Part shown: positions 15,955 to 22,043 of the stretch, one piece after another
How the letters are laid out: each line of letters opens with the position of its first letter
How positions within the stretch are numbered: position 1 is the first letter of the stretch
NCBI GenBank assembly: GCA_903916165.1
Contig: CAIWVR010000417.1
Coordinates: 1 to 22,043 of the forward strand
Direction: 5' to 3'
Length of the DNA: 22,043 nt
From: an uncultured Hyphomicrobiales bacterium
Lineage (GTDB): Bacteria; Pseudomonadota; Alphaproteobacteria; Rhizobiales; Beijerinckiaceae
Notes under the pieces: model-generated
Told to the model about the DNA's origin: nothing
Databases searched by the model: none
What the model saw: only the letters and a program-made list of their open reading frames with translations
Translations under genes and position numbers: made by a program

Positions 15955-16119
15955 GGTCATGCCTCGCTTGGGAGATCCCGACCCCTTATGCCTAGCATGG
16001 GCCATGCAAAGGTCGACAATGCAGTCTGCGGCGCAGTCATGCAGGTTCTGCATCGGTTGAAACTTTGCCGGATTTGGCGTCTTTCGTCGACGAGTTGTTG
16101 CAAAGGGGAGGGCGCGGCC
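15955..16119. promoter_or_regulatory. Divergent promoter region with ATGCA/TGCAT half-sites
   Basis: 165 bases between the binding-protein gene (minus) and the cyclodeaminase-family gene (plus). It holds ATGC-CTA-GCAT (15988-15998), ATGCA at 16004-16008 and 16019-16023, and the full palindrome at 16039-16053. This spread of half-sites is what a LysR tetramer contacting recognition and activation sites would use. I could not pick convincing -35/-10 pairs. Confidence 0.5.
16039..16053. promoter_or_regulatory. LysR-type operator in the divergent region
   Basis: Perfect palindrome ATGCA (16039-16043) - GGTTC - TGCAT (16049-16053), with the same arms and spacer length as the site at 14880-14894. 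It is 67 bases before the plus-strand start at 16120 and 85 before the minus-strand start at 15954. Confidence 0.6.
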
Positions 16120-17070
16120 ATGCCGCTTTATGTCGACGAGGCCCGGGCGCGTGCGTCGCTGTCCATGAACGACGTGATCGAAGCCCTGCGTGGGGCCTTT
16201 CTGTCACAGGCTGAGGGCGTGGTGAAAAACGCGCCGCGCACCCGCACCAATCTGCTTGGCAAATCGCTCAACATCACGGCCGCCAGCGATGCGAATGCTG
16301 GCCGTTATGCGGTCAAGATCTACGGCGGCGGCAATTACCACATCCACCTCTATGACGTGGAGCGCGGATTGATTGCCATTTTCGAGGCCGACTGGCTGGG
16401 CCAGTTGCGCACGGGGGCCGCCAACGGCCTCGCCGCCAGCCTGATGGCGCGCAAGGCGTCGCGGCATATCGGCCTGATCGGCGCCGGGCGGCAGGCGGTG
16501 GCGCAACTGCTGGCGCTGGACGCGGTCGGCCTGATGGACGAGGTGAGCGTCTTTGCGCGGCGGCGCGAGCAGGGCGAGGCCTTTTGCGCGCAGATGTCGA
16601 AGCTCACCCGCGCGCGCCTGTCGCTGGCCGGCAGCGCCGGGGAAGCCGTCGCCCATGCCGACATTATTGTCACGGCGACAAGCTCGGCCAAGCCCGTTTT
16701 CGACGCCAGCGCACTGAAGCCTGGCACGCATATCAATGCCATGGGTGCCAATTCCGCCGCGCGTATGGAGATCGATCCGGCGCTTGTCGACCGCTGCATG
16801 CATCTGGTCACCGATGATGTCGACCAGGCGCATAAGGAAGCCGCCGAGTTCATCGCGCTCGGCGCGGGTTTCGACTGGGCGCGGGTGCATCCGCTCTCGG
16901 AGATCGTCAAGGCTGGCGGCGTGACGCGTGGCGAGGCCGATGTCACGCTCTACAAGTCGCTGGGCGCGGGCCTCGAGGATCTGGCCATTGCCTCGCTGTG
17001 CTTCGATCGCCTGAGCAAGGGGATCGCTGACGTGGCGATGGACCGGTCGAGCGCCTCGAAATCGTGGTAG
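16120..17070 (+). CDS. Ornithine cyclodeaminase / mu-crystallin family protein
   Basis: A 316-aa NAD(P)-binding enzyme. Members include ornithine cyclodeaminase, alanine dehydrogenase and ketimine or delta1-pyrroline-2-carboxylate reductases. Lys66 (YAVKIYGGG) and Arg97 (LRTGA) match substrate-binding residues of the family; the nucleotide-binding glycine motif is IGAGRQA (120-126), and THINAMGANS and DDVDQAHKEAAEF follow. The C-terminal YKSLGAGLEDLA block is also typical. The frame is open far upstream, but the ATG at 16120 is chosen for GGGGAGG eight bases before it and because the family begins there. It is the first gene to the right of the divergent region with the candidate LysR operator. 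Which reaction it runs is unclear; reduction of a cyclic or open-chain imine from a nitrogen heterocycle would fit the setting but is inference. Confidence 0.9.
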   Translation: MPLYVDEARARASLSMNDVIEALRGAFLSQAEGVVKNAPRTRTNLLGKSLNITAASDANAGRYAVKIYGGGNYHIHLYDVERGLIAIFEADWLGQLRTGAANGLAASLMARKASRHIGLIGAGRQAVAQLLALDAVGLMDEVSVFARRREQGEAFCAQMSKLTRARLSLAGSAGEAVAHADIIVTATSSAKPVFDASALKPGTHINAMGANSAARMEIDPALVDRCMHLVTDDVDQAHKEAAEFIALGAGFDWARVHPLSEIVKAGGVTRGEADVTLYKSLGAGLEDLAIASLCFDRLSKGIADVAMDRSSASKSW

Positions 17071-17200
17071 CTGACCGTCTCGTTGAGTTCGGCGCGCGTC
17101 TGTACATTGCAGGGTCGCGCCTCCGTGGAACCGTCGCACCGCCGTGGTGCAGGACATCGTTGACGCGCTGCGCGCCTGAGCTGATTTTGAGGAGACCATC

Positions 17201-18064
17201 ATGCGTATTTGCCGTTTTGGAGATGACCGCCTCGGTGTCGTGATCGGTCACAGGATCCACGACGTCACGCATGTGCAGACAGATGTTCGCGCCCGCGCAT
17301 CCTATGCCGCCAAGGGGGATGCCGTGATTGCGGCTTTGCCGGAGATCAGGGACCGCCTCATGGCGGCGGCGCATCAGGTGCCGGGCGTCGACGTGGCGTC
17401 GGTGGCATTGCTGTCGCCGATTGCGCGCGTGCCCAAGGCAGTGGCTGCGCCGACCAATTACCAGGACCACATCATCGAGATGGAAGCCGCGCGCCAGGCG
17501 GGCGGCTCCAAACATACCGCCAAAATCGGCACGGACGGCCTGTTCCTGAAAGCGGCGACATCCATCGTCGGCCCGTCGGAAGGCATTCCGCTGCGCTTTC
17601 CCGAGCGGCGCACCGATCATGAACTCGAACTTGTCGTCGTTATCGGCAAACAGGCCACCAACCTGACGATGGACAACGCGCTCGATTGCGTGGCGGGCTA
17701 CACGCTGGGTCTCGACATGACGATCCGCGGTCCCGAGGATCGCAGCTTCCGCAAGTCGCCCGACGGCTATGCGGTGCTTGGCCCCTGGATGGTGACAGCT
17801 GACGAAGTGCCCGACCCCACCGACGTGCCGCTCGAACTCAAGGTCAACGGCGAGACGCGGCAGAAAACCAACACGGCCTATCTCATCTACAATGTGCGCC
17901 GCCTGATCGAATTTGCGACATCGTTCTACACGCTCTATCCGGGCGACGTGATCTACACCGGCACCTGTTCGGGCGTCGGCCCGGTCAAGCCCGGTGACGT
18001 GATCACGCTGGAATGCCCGCTGATCGGCCGCATGGACGTGGCCGTGCGTGCCCATCAGGCCTGA
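17201..18064 (+). CDS. Fumarylacetoacetate hydrolase (FAH) family protein
   Basis: A 287-aa member of the FAH superfamily, whose enzymes hydrolyse, decarboxylate, hydrate or isomerise 2-oxo acids formed after aromatic ring cleavage. Metal ligands are visible as Glu141, Glu143 (DHELEL) and Asp172 (LGLDMT), with His90 in NYQDH as the likely catalytic histidine. The C-terminal GDVIYTGTCSGVGPVKPGD block is diagnostic. GAGGAG lies six bases before the ATG. It follows the cyclodeaminase-family gene after 130 bases and ends before a strong hairpin. Without closer sequences the reaction cannot be fixed. Hydroxy-dienoate isomerase/decarboxylase, acylpyruvate hydrolase and ureidoglycolate-lyase-like roles are all possible. 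Confidence 0.93.
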   Translation: MRICRFGDDRLGVVIGHRIHDVTHVQTDVRARASYAAKGDAVIAALPEIRDRLMAAAHQVPGVDVASVALLSPIARVPKAVAAPTNYQDHIIEMEAARQAGGSKHTAKIGTDGLFLKAATSIVGPSEGIPLRFPERRTDHELELVVVIGKQATNLTMDNALDCVAGYTLGLDMTIRGPEDRSFRKSPDGYAVLGPWMVTADEVPDPTDVPLELKVNGETRQKTNTAYLIYNVRRLIEFATSFYTLYPGDVIYTGTCSGVGPVKPGDVITLECPLIGRMDVAVRAHQA

Positions 18065-18260
18065 CGGGGCGAAACGCCGCCGGACATTTCCGATGGCAAG
18101 ACGAACGGCCTTTGCCTCGCCTGTGATCTGGTCGGCCTGCGCGTCCATCCGGGGCCTCCGGCTCGTGATTTGGTGTTTTGCAACCACAGCCTCTCAGCCC
18201 TGCCTCGGATGAATAACCTTCATAGCGTCAATATCCAGGCGCAGGCCAAAGTCTCAAACT

Positions 18261-18298
18261 GAAAATGGCCGGGCAGCGCAAGCTGTCCGGCCATTTTC
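18261..18298. terminator. Bidirectional terminator hairpin between convergent genes
   Basis: GAAAATGGCCGG (18261-18272) pairs exactly with CCGGCCATTTTC (18287-18298). Inside, G18273 can wobble-pair with T18286, and CAGC pairs with GCTG around a GCAA tetraloop. The result is a 17-pair stem closed by a GNRA loop. A-runs and T-runs at the stem base serve both directions, and the neighbours at 18064 and 18330 converge on it. Confidence 0.85.
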
Positions 18299-18329
18299 AT
18301 GAGGTCTTGAACGACGCCTGCCGTTGAAA

Positions 18330-19223
18330 TCAGACCAGGGTCTTCTTGAAGAAGGCGATCGTGCGATCCCACGACAATTCGCCAGCCGCCTTGTCGTAGC
18401 GTGGCGTCGTGTCATTGTGGAAGCCGTGGTTGGCACCGGGGTAGATGAAGGCCTCGTAGGATTTGCCACCCGCCTTCAGCGCGGTCTCATAGGCCGGAAA
18501 TCCCTCGACCAGCCGCGTATCGAGCGCGGCGTGGTGGATGAGGAGCGGTGCCTTGATGCGTGCGACATCGTCGGCCTTGGGTGCGGCACCGTAGTACGGC
18601 ACGGCGGCCGCGAGATCGGGCAGCATCACCGCCATCTGGTTGACGACCGAGCCGCCGAAGCAGAAGCCCACCACGCCGATCTTGCCGTTCACATCCGGGT
18701 CTTTCTTCAGCCATTCGAAGGCGGCGACGAAATCCATCGTCAGCTTGCCGGACTCGAGCTTGGCCTGCATGTCGCGGCCCTTCTCGTCGTCGCCGGGATA
18801 GCCGCCGAGCGAGGAGAGGCCATCGGGTGCCAGCGCGATGAAGCCGGCCGCCGCGAGGCGCCGCGCAACATCCTCGATATAGGGATTGAGGCCGCGGTTC
18901 TCGTGCACGACGATGATGCCGCCCCGCTTGCCGCCGCTAGCGGGCTTGGCCAGCAGGGCCCTGGTCGGGCCATTGCCCTTGGGCGAGTCGAAAGTGACCA
19001 CGCTCGTCTTGATGCGTGGATCGCCGGGCGCGACCTGTTGCGCCAGCGCATAATTGGGCATCAACATCTCCACCAGAGCCGTGGCGCTCACGCCGGCACC
19101 GGCGAATGCGCCCGCCCCGACGATGAACTGGCGTCGGTCGATCCGCCCGTGGCAGAAGTCATCATAGAGGTCGAGCAGGCCCTGGTCGAAATCTCTGGCT
19201 GTCTTGCGCTTGGCGTCTTGCAT
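18330..19223 (-). CDS. Dienelactone hydrolase family protein with Tat signal
   Basis: A 297-aa alpha/beta hydrolase of the dienelactone hydrolase family. The triad is Cys188 (GFCFGG), Asp235 (ALDTR) and His266 (ANHGFH), and the HENRGLNPYIEDVARR block is typical. Dienelactone hydrolase opens muconolactone-type rings in halocatechol degradation, but many relatives act on other esters. Ahead of the catalytic domain are about 28 residues, then DRRQFIVGAG (29-38) and a hydrophobic stretch ending at ALAQQ. This is a twin-arginine signal, so the enzyme is probably exported folded. The ATG at 19223 is chosen for GGAGG eight bases upstream; the frame is open to 19379. It is divergent from the binding-protein/lig set and converges on the FAH-family gene. 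Confidence 0.92.
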   Translation of the reverse strand: MQDAKRKTARDFDQGLLDLYDDFCHGRIDRRQFIVGAGAFAGAGVSATALVEMLMPNYALAQQVAPGDPRIKTSVVTFDSPKGNGPTRALLAKPASGGKRGGIIVVHENRGLNPYIEDVARRLAAAGFIALAPDGLSSLGGYPGDDEKGRDMQAKLESGKLTMDFVAAFEWLKKDPDVNGKIGVVGFCFGGSVVNQMAVMLPDLAAAVPYYGAAPKADDVARIKAPLLIHHAALDTRLVEGFPAYETALKAGGKSYEAFIYPGANHGFHNDTTPRYDKAAGELSWDRTIAFFKKTLV

Positions 19224-19426
19224 CCCCGGCACCTCCAAATGACGGACACTGGACCCATATCTGGACGGCTCCGCAAGCTCTTTGCAAATGAATTTTTTAT
19301 CATGGGGGCTGGCCCTCGCTGGAGGCGTGCAGGCCTTTCCGCCATATTGCAGCTTCAGCGCAAGAGCCCCATGATGCAATGATTGCGGTCTTGGCCGCCA
19401 AGAAGACGACGAGAAGGGGACAGGAA
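19224..19426. promoter_or_regulatory. Divergent intergenic region with two dyad symmetries
   Basis: 203 bases between the dienelactone hydrolase (minus) and the binding protein (plus). TTGC-N9-GCAA (19347-19350 / 19360-19363) and the exact palindrome GCAAT-G-ATTGC (19376-19386) are possible regulator sites. They differ from the ATGCA-N5-TGCAT motif. No clear promoter boxes were found. Confidence 0.3.
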
Positions 19427-20389
19427 ATGAAGTTTCGATTGGCCGCCATCGGCACCGCCGCAGGGCTGCTCCTCGCGCAAGTCGCCGCCGCGCAGACCTA
19501 TCCTGACCGGGCGATCACCATGATCGTGCCCTTCGCCGCCGGTGGCGCGTCAGATGTGATCGCGCGCATCATCAGCGACCAGATGAGCCGGGTGCTGGGC
19601 AAGACGATCGTGAATGAAAACATCGCCGGGGCCGGCGGCGTGATCGCCTTGCAGCGCGTGGCCAATGCGAAGCCTGACGGCTACACGATCCTGATCGGCA
19701 ACACGGGGACCAATGCTGCCTCCTACGTGCTGACGCCCGATGCGAAATATACACCCGCTTCCTTCACGCCCGTGGGTCTGATCGCCAAGACCGCGCCGAT
19801 TCTCGCCGTGAAGAATGATTTTCCGGCCAGGACGCTGATGGAATTTGTCGCCTATGCCAAGGCCAATCCCGGCAAGGTCAATCTTGCCCATGCCGGCATC
19901 GGTTCGTCGAACTATCTCATCTGCAAGAACTTCATCGCAGCAGCGCAGGTGGAGGTGACGCTCATGAGCTATCGCGGCGCTGGCCCCGCACTGAACGATC
20001 TCTTGGGCGGCCATGTCGACGGCGTGTGTGACAATGCCACGTCAATTTCATCCAGCGTGCAGGCCGAGCGGGTGCGCGGCCTCACCGTGGCGGCGCGGCA
20101 GCGTCTCGAAATCCTGCCCAATCTCCCGACGTCAGCTGAAGCCGGATTGCCGGAGTTTCTGGCCGAGGGCTGGAACGCGATCTTCACACCGGCCAACACG
20201 CCTCCGGATGTTGCGATGAAATTGAACGCGGCGCTTCGTCAGTCGCTTCAGGATACATCTATACGTGCGCGCTTCAATGAACTGGGTTCGACCCCCGCCG
20301 ACGGGTCGGAGATCGATCCCGAACACGTCAGGAAGCTCGTGGATGCCGACATCGCGCGCTACAGGGTGACACTGGCCATCAAGGATTGA
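19427..20389 (+). CDS. Classic Bug/TctC-family periplasmic solute-binding protein (320 aa)
   Basis: The signal peptide ends at AAA-QT (about residue 22). It is followed by the textbook Bug start YPDRAITMIVPFAAGGASD, then ENIAGAGG and KPDGYTIL, and a late PTSAEAGLPEF block. Length is normal for the family. The frame is open to 19379, but the ATG at 19427 is chosen for GGGGA six bases before it and because the signal peptide starts there. It lies 94 bases before the ligA-like gene on the same strand, so it probably delivers the aromatic acid, or a precursor, that LigAB cleaves. It is of a different subtype from the other four Bug-like proteins of the window. No TctA/TctB genes are present. Confidence 0.93.
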   Translation: MKFRLAAIGTAAGLLLAQVAAAQTYPDRAITMIVPFAAGGASDVIARIISDQMSRVLGKTIVNENIAGAGGVIALQRVANAKPDGYTILIGNTGTNAASYVLTPDAKYTPASFTPVGLIAKTAPILAVKNDFPARTLMEFVAYAKANPGKVNLAHAGIGSSNYLICKNFIAAAQVEVTLMSYRGAGPALNDLLGGHVDGVCDNATSISSSVQAERVRGLTVAARQRLEILPNLPTSAEAGLPEFLAEGWNAIFTPANTPPDVAMKLNAALRQSLQDTSIRARFNELGSTPADGSEIDPEHVRKLVDADIARYRVTLAIKD

Positions 20390-20483
20390 GGACAGTATCA
20401 GCGAGTGCCCGCCCGGCTTGCTTTCAGCTGTGTTCCGGGCTGGCAGGGGCATGCCTTTGCTCTCCCTTGACGCGAGGACAATC

Positions 20484-20840
20484 ATGGTCAGGCAGATCGA
20501 TCCCGCGCGTTTGCCGCCGGGCACATATCTGAACACGGGGGCGACCGCCAATCGCGCGTTGCGCGTCAACCGGCTTTGCTATGACCTGAAGGAGCCGGGC
20601 AACCGCGCTGCCTTCGAGGCCGATGCGGAGGCGCAGATGGCGCTCTACGATCTGGAGCCGGAAGACCGCCAATTGATCCGCGAGCGTGACTGGCTCGGCC
20701 TCGTGAAGCGCGGCGCGAATGTATTTCCGCTGTTGCGTCTCTCGCACTTGTGCGGCGACGGACTGGCTGGCACCGGCGCCCAGATGCGCGGCGAGACGCT
20801 CGAGCAATATCTGGCAACGCGACAGGCGAAGGGGAGCTGA
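20484..20840 (+). CDS. ligA: Extradiol ring-cleavage dioxygenase alpha subunit, LigA-like
   Basis: A 118-aa small subunit of the protocatechuate 4,5-dioxygenase LigA superfamily. It is helical, with NRALRVNRLCYDLKEPGNR and DWLGLVKRGANVFPLLRLSH as family marks. In Sphingobium LigAB this subunit closes over the active site of LigB. The ATG at 20484 is chosen for the AGGA five bases before it; an earlier ATG in frame at 20418 lacks a site and adds an atypical N-terminus. The stop lies three bases before the ligB-like start, as expected for a fixed-ratio complex. It is shorter than Sphingobium LigA (139 aa). Protocatechuate is the default substrate; gallate or another catechol acid is possible. 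Confidence 0.9.
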   Translation: MVRQIDPARLPPGTYLNTGATANRALRVNRLCYDLKEPGNRAAFEADAEAQMALYDLEPEDRQLIRERDWLGLVKRGANVFPLLRLSHLCGDGLAGTGAQMRGETLEQYLATRQAKGS

Positions 20841-20843
20841 GAC

Positions 20844-21698
20844 ATGGGCAGGATCATCGGCGGGCTGGGCTCGCCGCACGCCCCCTCGATCGGCGCGCTC
20901 ATCGACCAGGGCGGCTGGGACCAGCCCGAATGGAAGAAGCTGATGGACGGCTATCGTCCGATGCAGGACTGGCTCGCAGCGCACAAGCCCGATGCCGCCA
21001 TCCTGATCTACAATGATCATGTCACCAGCTTCTTTTTCGACCGTTACCCGACCTTTGCTTTGTCGGTCGCCAGCGAGCATCCGATTGCCGACGAGGGCTT
21101 TGGCCCAAGACCGCTGCCGCCGGTGCGCGGCGAGTCCGATCTCGCCTGGCATCTGGCGCACGCGCTGGTCGAGGATGAATTCGATCTGACGATCTGTCAG
21201 GACATGCCGCTCGATCACGGCGCGCTGACGCCCATCTCCGCCCTCTGGCCCGACCACACCAACGGCTGGCCGACCGCCATTGTGCCGATCGCGGTGAATG
21301 TGCTGCAATTTCCGGTGCCGACGCCACGCCGCCTCTACAAGCTCGGCCAGGCCTTGCGCCGCGCAGTCGACTCCTGGCCGCAGGACAAGACCGTCGTGGT
21401 CCTGGGCACGGGTGGCCTGTCGCACCAATTGCATGGCGAGCGGTTCGGCTTCAAGAATCCGGACTGGGACCATGAATTCCTGTCGCTTCTCGAAACCGAT
21501 CCGGAAGCGCTCGCCTCGCTGCGCACGCAGGATTACATCGAGCGCGGCGGCGCCGAGGGAGCCGAAATGGTCATGTGGCTTGCGATGCGCGGCGCGCTGT
21601 CTGGTGCCGCGCGCAAGCTGCATGTGAACTACCATGGGCCGCTGCACACCGGCTTTGCGCAGATCCTGTTCGAGGAACCGGCGGACGCAACCGCCTGA
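20844..21698 (+). CDS. ligB: Extradiol ring-cleavage dioxygenase beta (catalytic) subunit, LigB-like
   Basis: A 284-aa type II extradiol dioxygenase catalytic subunit. The Fe(II) ligands of Sphingobium LigB (His12, His61, Glu242) correspond to His12 (GSPHAP), His59 (NDH) and Glu241 (AEGAEM); the catalytic His195 matches His194 (GLSHQL). All are present, so the enzyme should open a catechol-type ring next to the hydroxyl pair. GGGGAG in the ligA tail, ending about seven bases before the ATG, is the ribosome site. It is followed after 13 bases by an alpha/beta hydrolase. The usual next steps of the 4,5-cleavage path (LigC, LigI, LigJ, LigK) are not seen up to the window edge, so the product and route are not fixed. 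Confidence 0.95.
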   Translation: MGRIIGGLGSPHAPSIGALIDQGGWDQPEWKKLMDGYRPMQDWLAAHKPDAAILIYNDHVTSFFFDRYPTFALSVASEHPIADEGFGPRPLPPVRGESDLAWHLAHALVEDEFDLTICQDMPLDHGALTPISALWPDHTNGWPTAIVPIAVNVLQFPVPTPRRLYKLGQALRRAVDSWPQDKTVVVLGTGGLSHQLHGERFGFKNPDWDHEFLSLLETDPEALASLRTQDYIERGGAEGAEMVMWLAMRGALSGAARKLHVNYHGPLHTGFAQILFEEPADATA

Positions 21699-21711
21699 AA
21701 GTTTTTGCCAG

Positions 21712-22043
21712 ATGACGAAAAAGACCCTGATGCTGCTGCCGGGCCTGCTTTGCGACGCAGCGACTTTTGCCCCCCAGATTGCGGCCTTCTCCGACGCCTA
21801 TGACGTGCGCGTCGCCGATTTCTTCGGCCTCGACAGCATGAATGCCATGGCGAAACGCGTGCTGGAGACGACACCGGGCGATTTCGTCATGGCCGGCTTT
21901 TCGATGGGCGGGCGCGTCGCGCTCGAAGTGATGCGCATCGCGCCCGGGCGCGTGCGGGCGCTCGCGATCTTCGACACGGGCGTCCATCCGCGCAGTCCCG
22001 GCGAGGAGGTCAAGCGCCAGGCGGTGATCGATCTCGCCAACAC
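21712..22043 (+). CDS. Alpha/beta hydrolase, N-terminal part (cut by window edge)
   Basis: The first 110 residues of a serine hydrolase. LLPGLLCDA (8-16) forms the oxyanion region and the nucleophile is Ser64 in GFSMGG. The acid and histidine lie beyond the window. It starts 13 bases after the ligB-like stop with a weak ribosome site, so coupled translation is likely. The short first part of the sheet (nucleophile at 64 rather than about 100) resembles small carboxylesterase or lactonase-like hydrolases. In a meta-cleavage set it could hydrolyse a lactone such as a pyrone or a ring-cleavage product, but this is inference. Confidence 0.85.
   Translation, partial: MTKKTLMLLPGLLCDAATFAPQIAAFSDAYDVRVADFFGLDSMNAMAKRVLETTPGDFVMAGFSMGGRVALEVMRIAPGRVRALAIFDTGVHPRSPGEEVKRQAVIDLAN

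Noticed and set aside
14869..16119. Long N-terminal extension of the cyclodeaminase-family frame
   Set aside because: The extension is antisense to the Bug-type binding protein. The family begins at the ATG at 16120, which has GGGGAGG upstream.
17071..17200. Possible remnant of a coding end (short RRTAVVQDIVDALRA-like stretch ending in TGA before the FAH-family gene)
   Set aside because: Only about 15-20 codons look plausible, the frame is not maintained upstream, and GC-rich DNA gives such stretches by chance.
16943..18187. Minus-strand open frame of 414 codons opposite the FAH-family gene
   Set aside because: Composition is that of an antisense shadow and it has no domain; the plus strand carries metal ligands and a diagnostic C-terminal block.
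1..22043. CRISPR arrays, insertion sequences, phage genes, rRNA
   Set aside because: No regularly spaced repeats, transposase or integrase frames, terminal inverted repeats or rRNA-like sequence were found by eye.

Overview
The window is GC-rich bacterial chromosome, most likely from an alphaproteobacterium of the order Hyphomicrobiales (Rhizobiales). The grounds are the strong G/C bias at third codon positions, a small PetM-like membrane protein of a type I know from rhizobia, and a large stock of Bug/TctC-type periplasmic binding proteins beside aromatic-catabolism genes. Species cannot be read from the sequence.

Layout. Positions 1-1500 (minus strand) hold ordinary genes: a truncated YqhA/UPF0114 membrane protein, msrA, and a 106-aa membrane protein. 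A tRNA-Ser(GGA) with a good promoter follows (1706-1919), then about 390 bases without a gene. From 2309 to the end everything looks like an accessory catabolic region. A lone bicupin gene (plus strand) runs tail-to-tail into a long minus-strand run. Read in its own direction (15954 down to 3428), that run is: Bug-type binding protein, LysR regulator, alpha/beta hydrolase, molybdopterin subunit of the xanthine dehydrogenase family, UbiD-type decarboxylase, Bug-like binding protein, NicX/M29-like metalloprotein, a second Bug-like paralogue, a third Bug-type protein, and an iron-type ABC binding protein. Most gaps are 11-82 bases, with one 1-base overlap. Divergent from it on the plus strand are an ornithine cyclodeaminase-family gene and a fumarylacetoacetate hydrolase-family gene, closed by a strong hairpin. 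A Tat-exported dienelactone hydrolase (minus) is then divergent from a plus-strand set: Bug-type binding protein, ligA-like and ligB-like extradiol dioxygenase subunits, and an alpha/beta hydrolase cut by the window edge.

How it may work together. The binding proteins should capture carboxylated or aromatic solutes in the periplasm. The molybdenum hydroxylase subunit, UbiD decarboxylase, NicX-like protein and hydrolase look like an upper pathway for an aromatic or N-heteroaromatic carboxylate. LigAB, the FAH-family protein and the hydrolases look like ring cleavage and lower-pathway steps. The substrate is not known.

The most notable unlisted structure is a repeated palindrome, ATGCA-N5-TGCAT. 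It occurs upstream of the LysR gene, with one mismatch upstream of the hydrolase/XDH/UbiD run, and in the divergent promoter region 15955-16119. It is a natural candidate operator for the LysR protein and outlines a small regulon. Also notable: six binding proteins without any transporter membrane subunit, and a molybdopterin subunit without its Fe-S and FAD partners.
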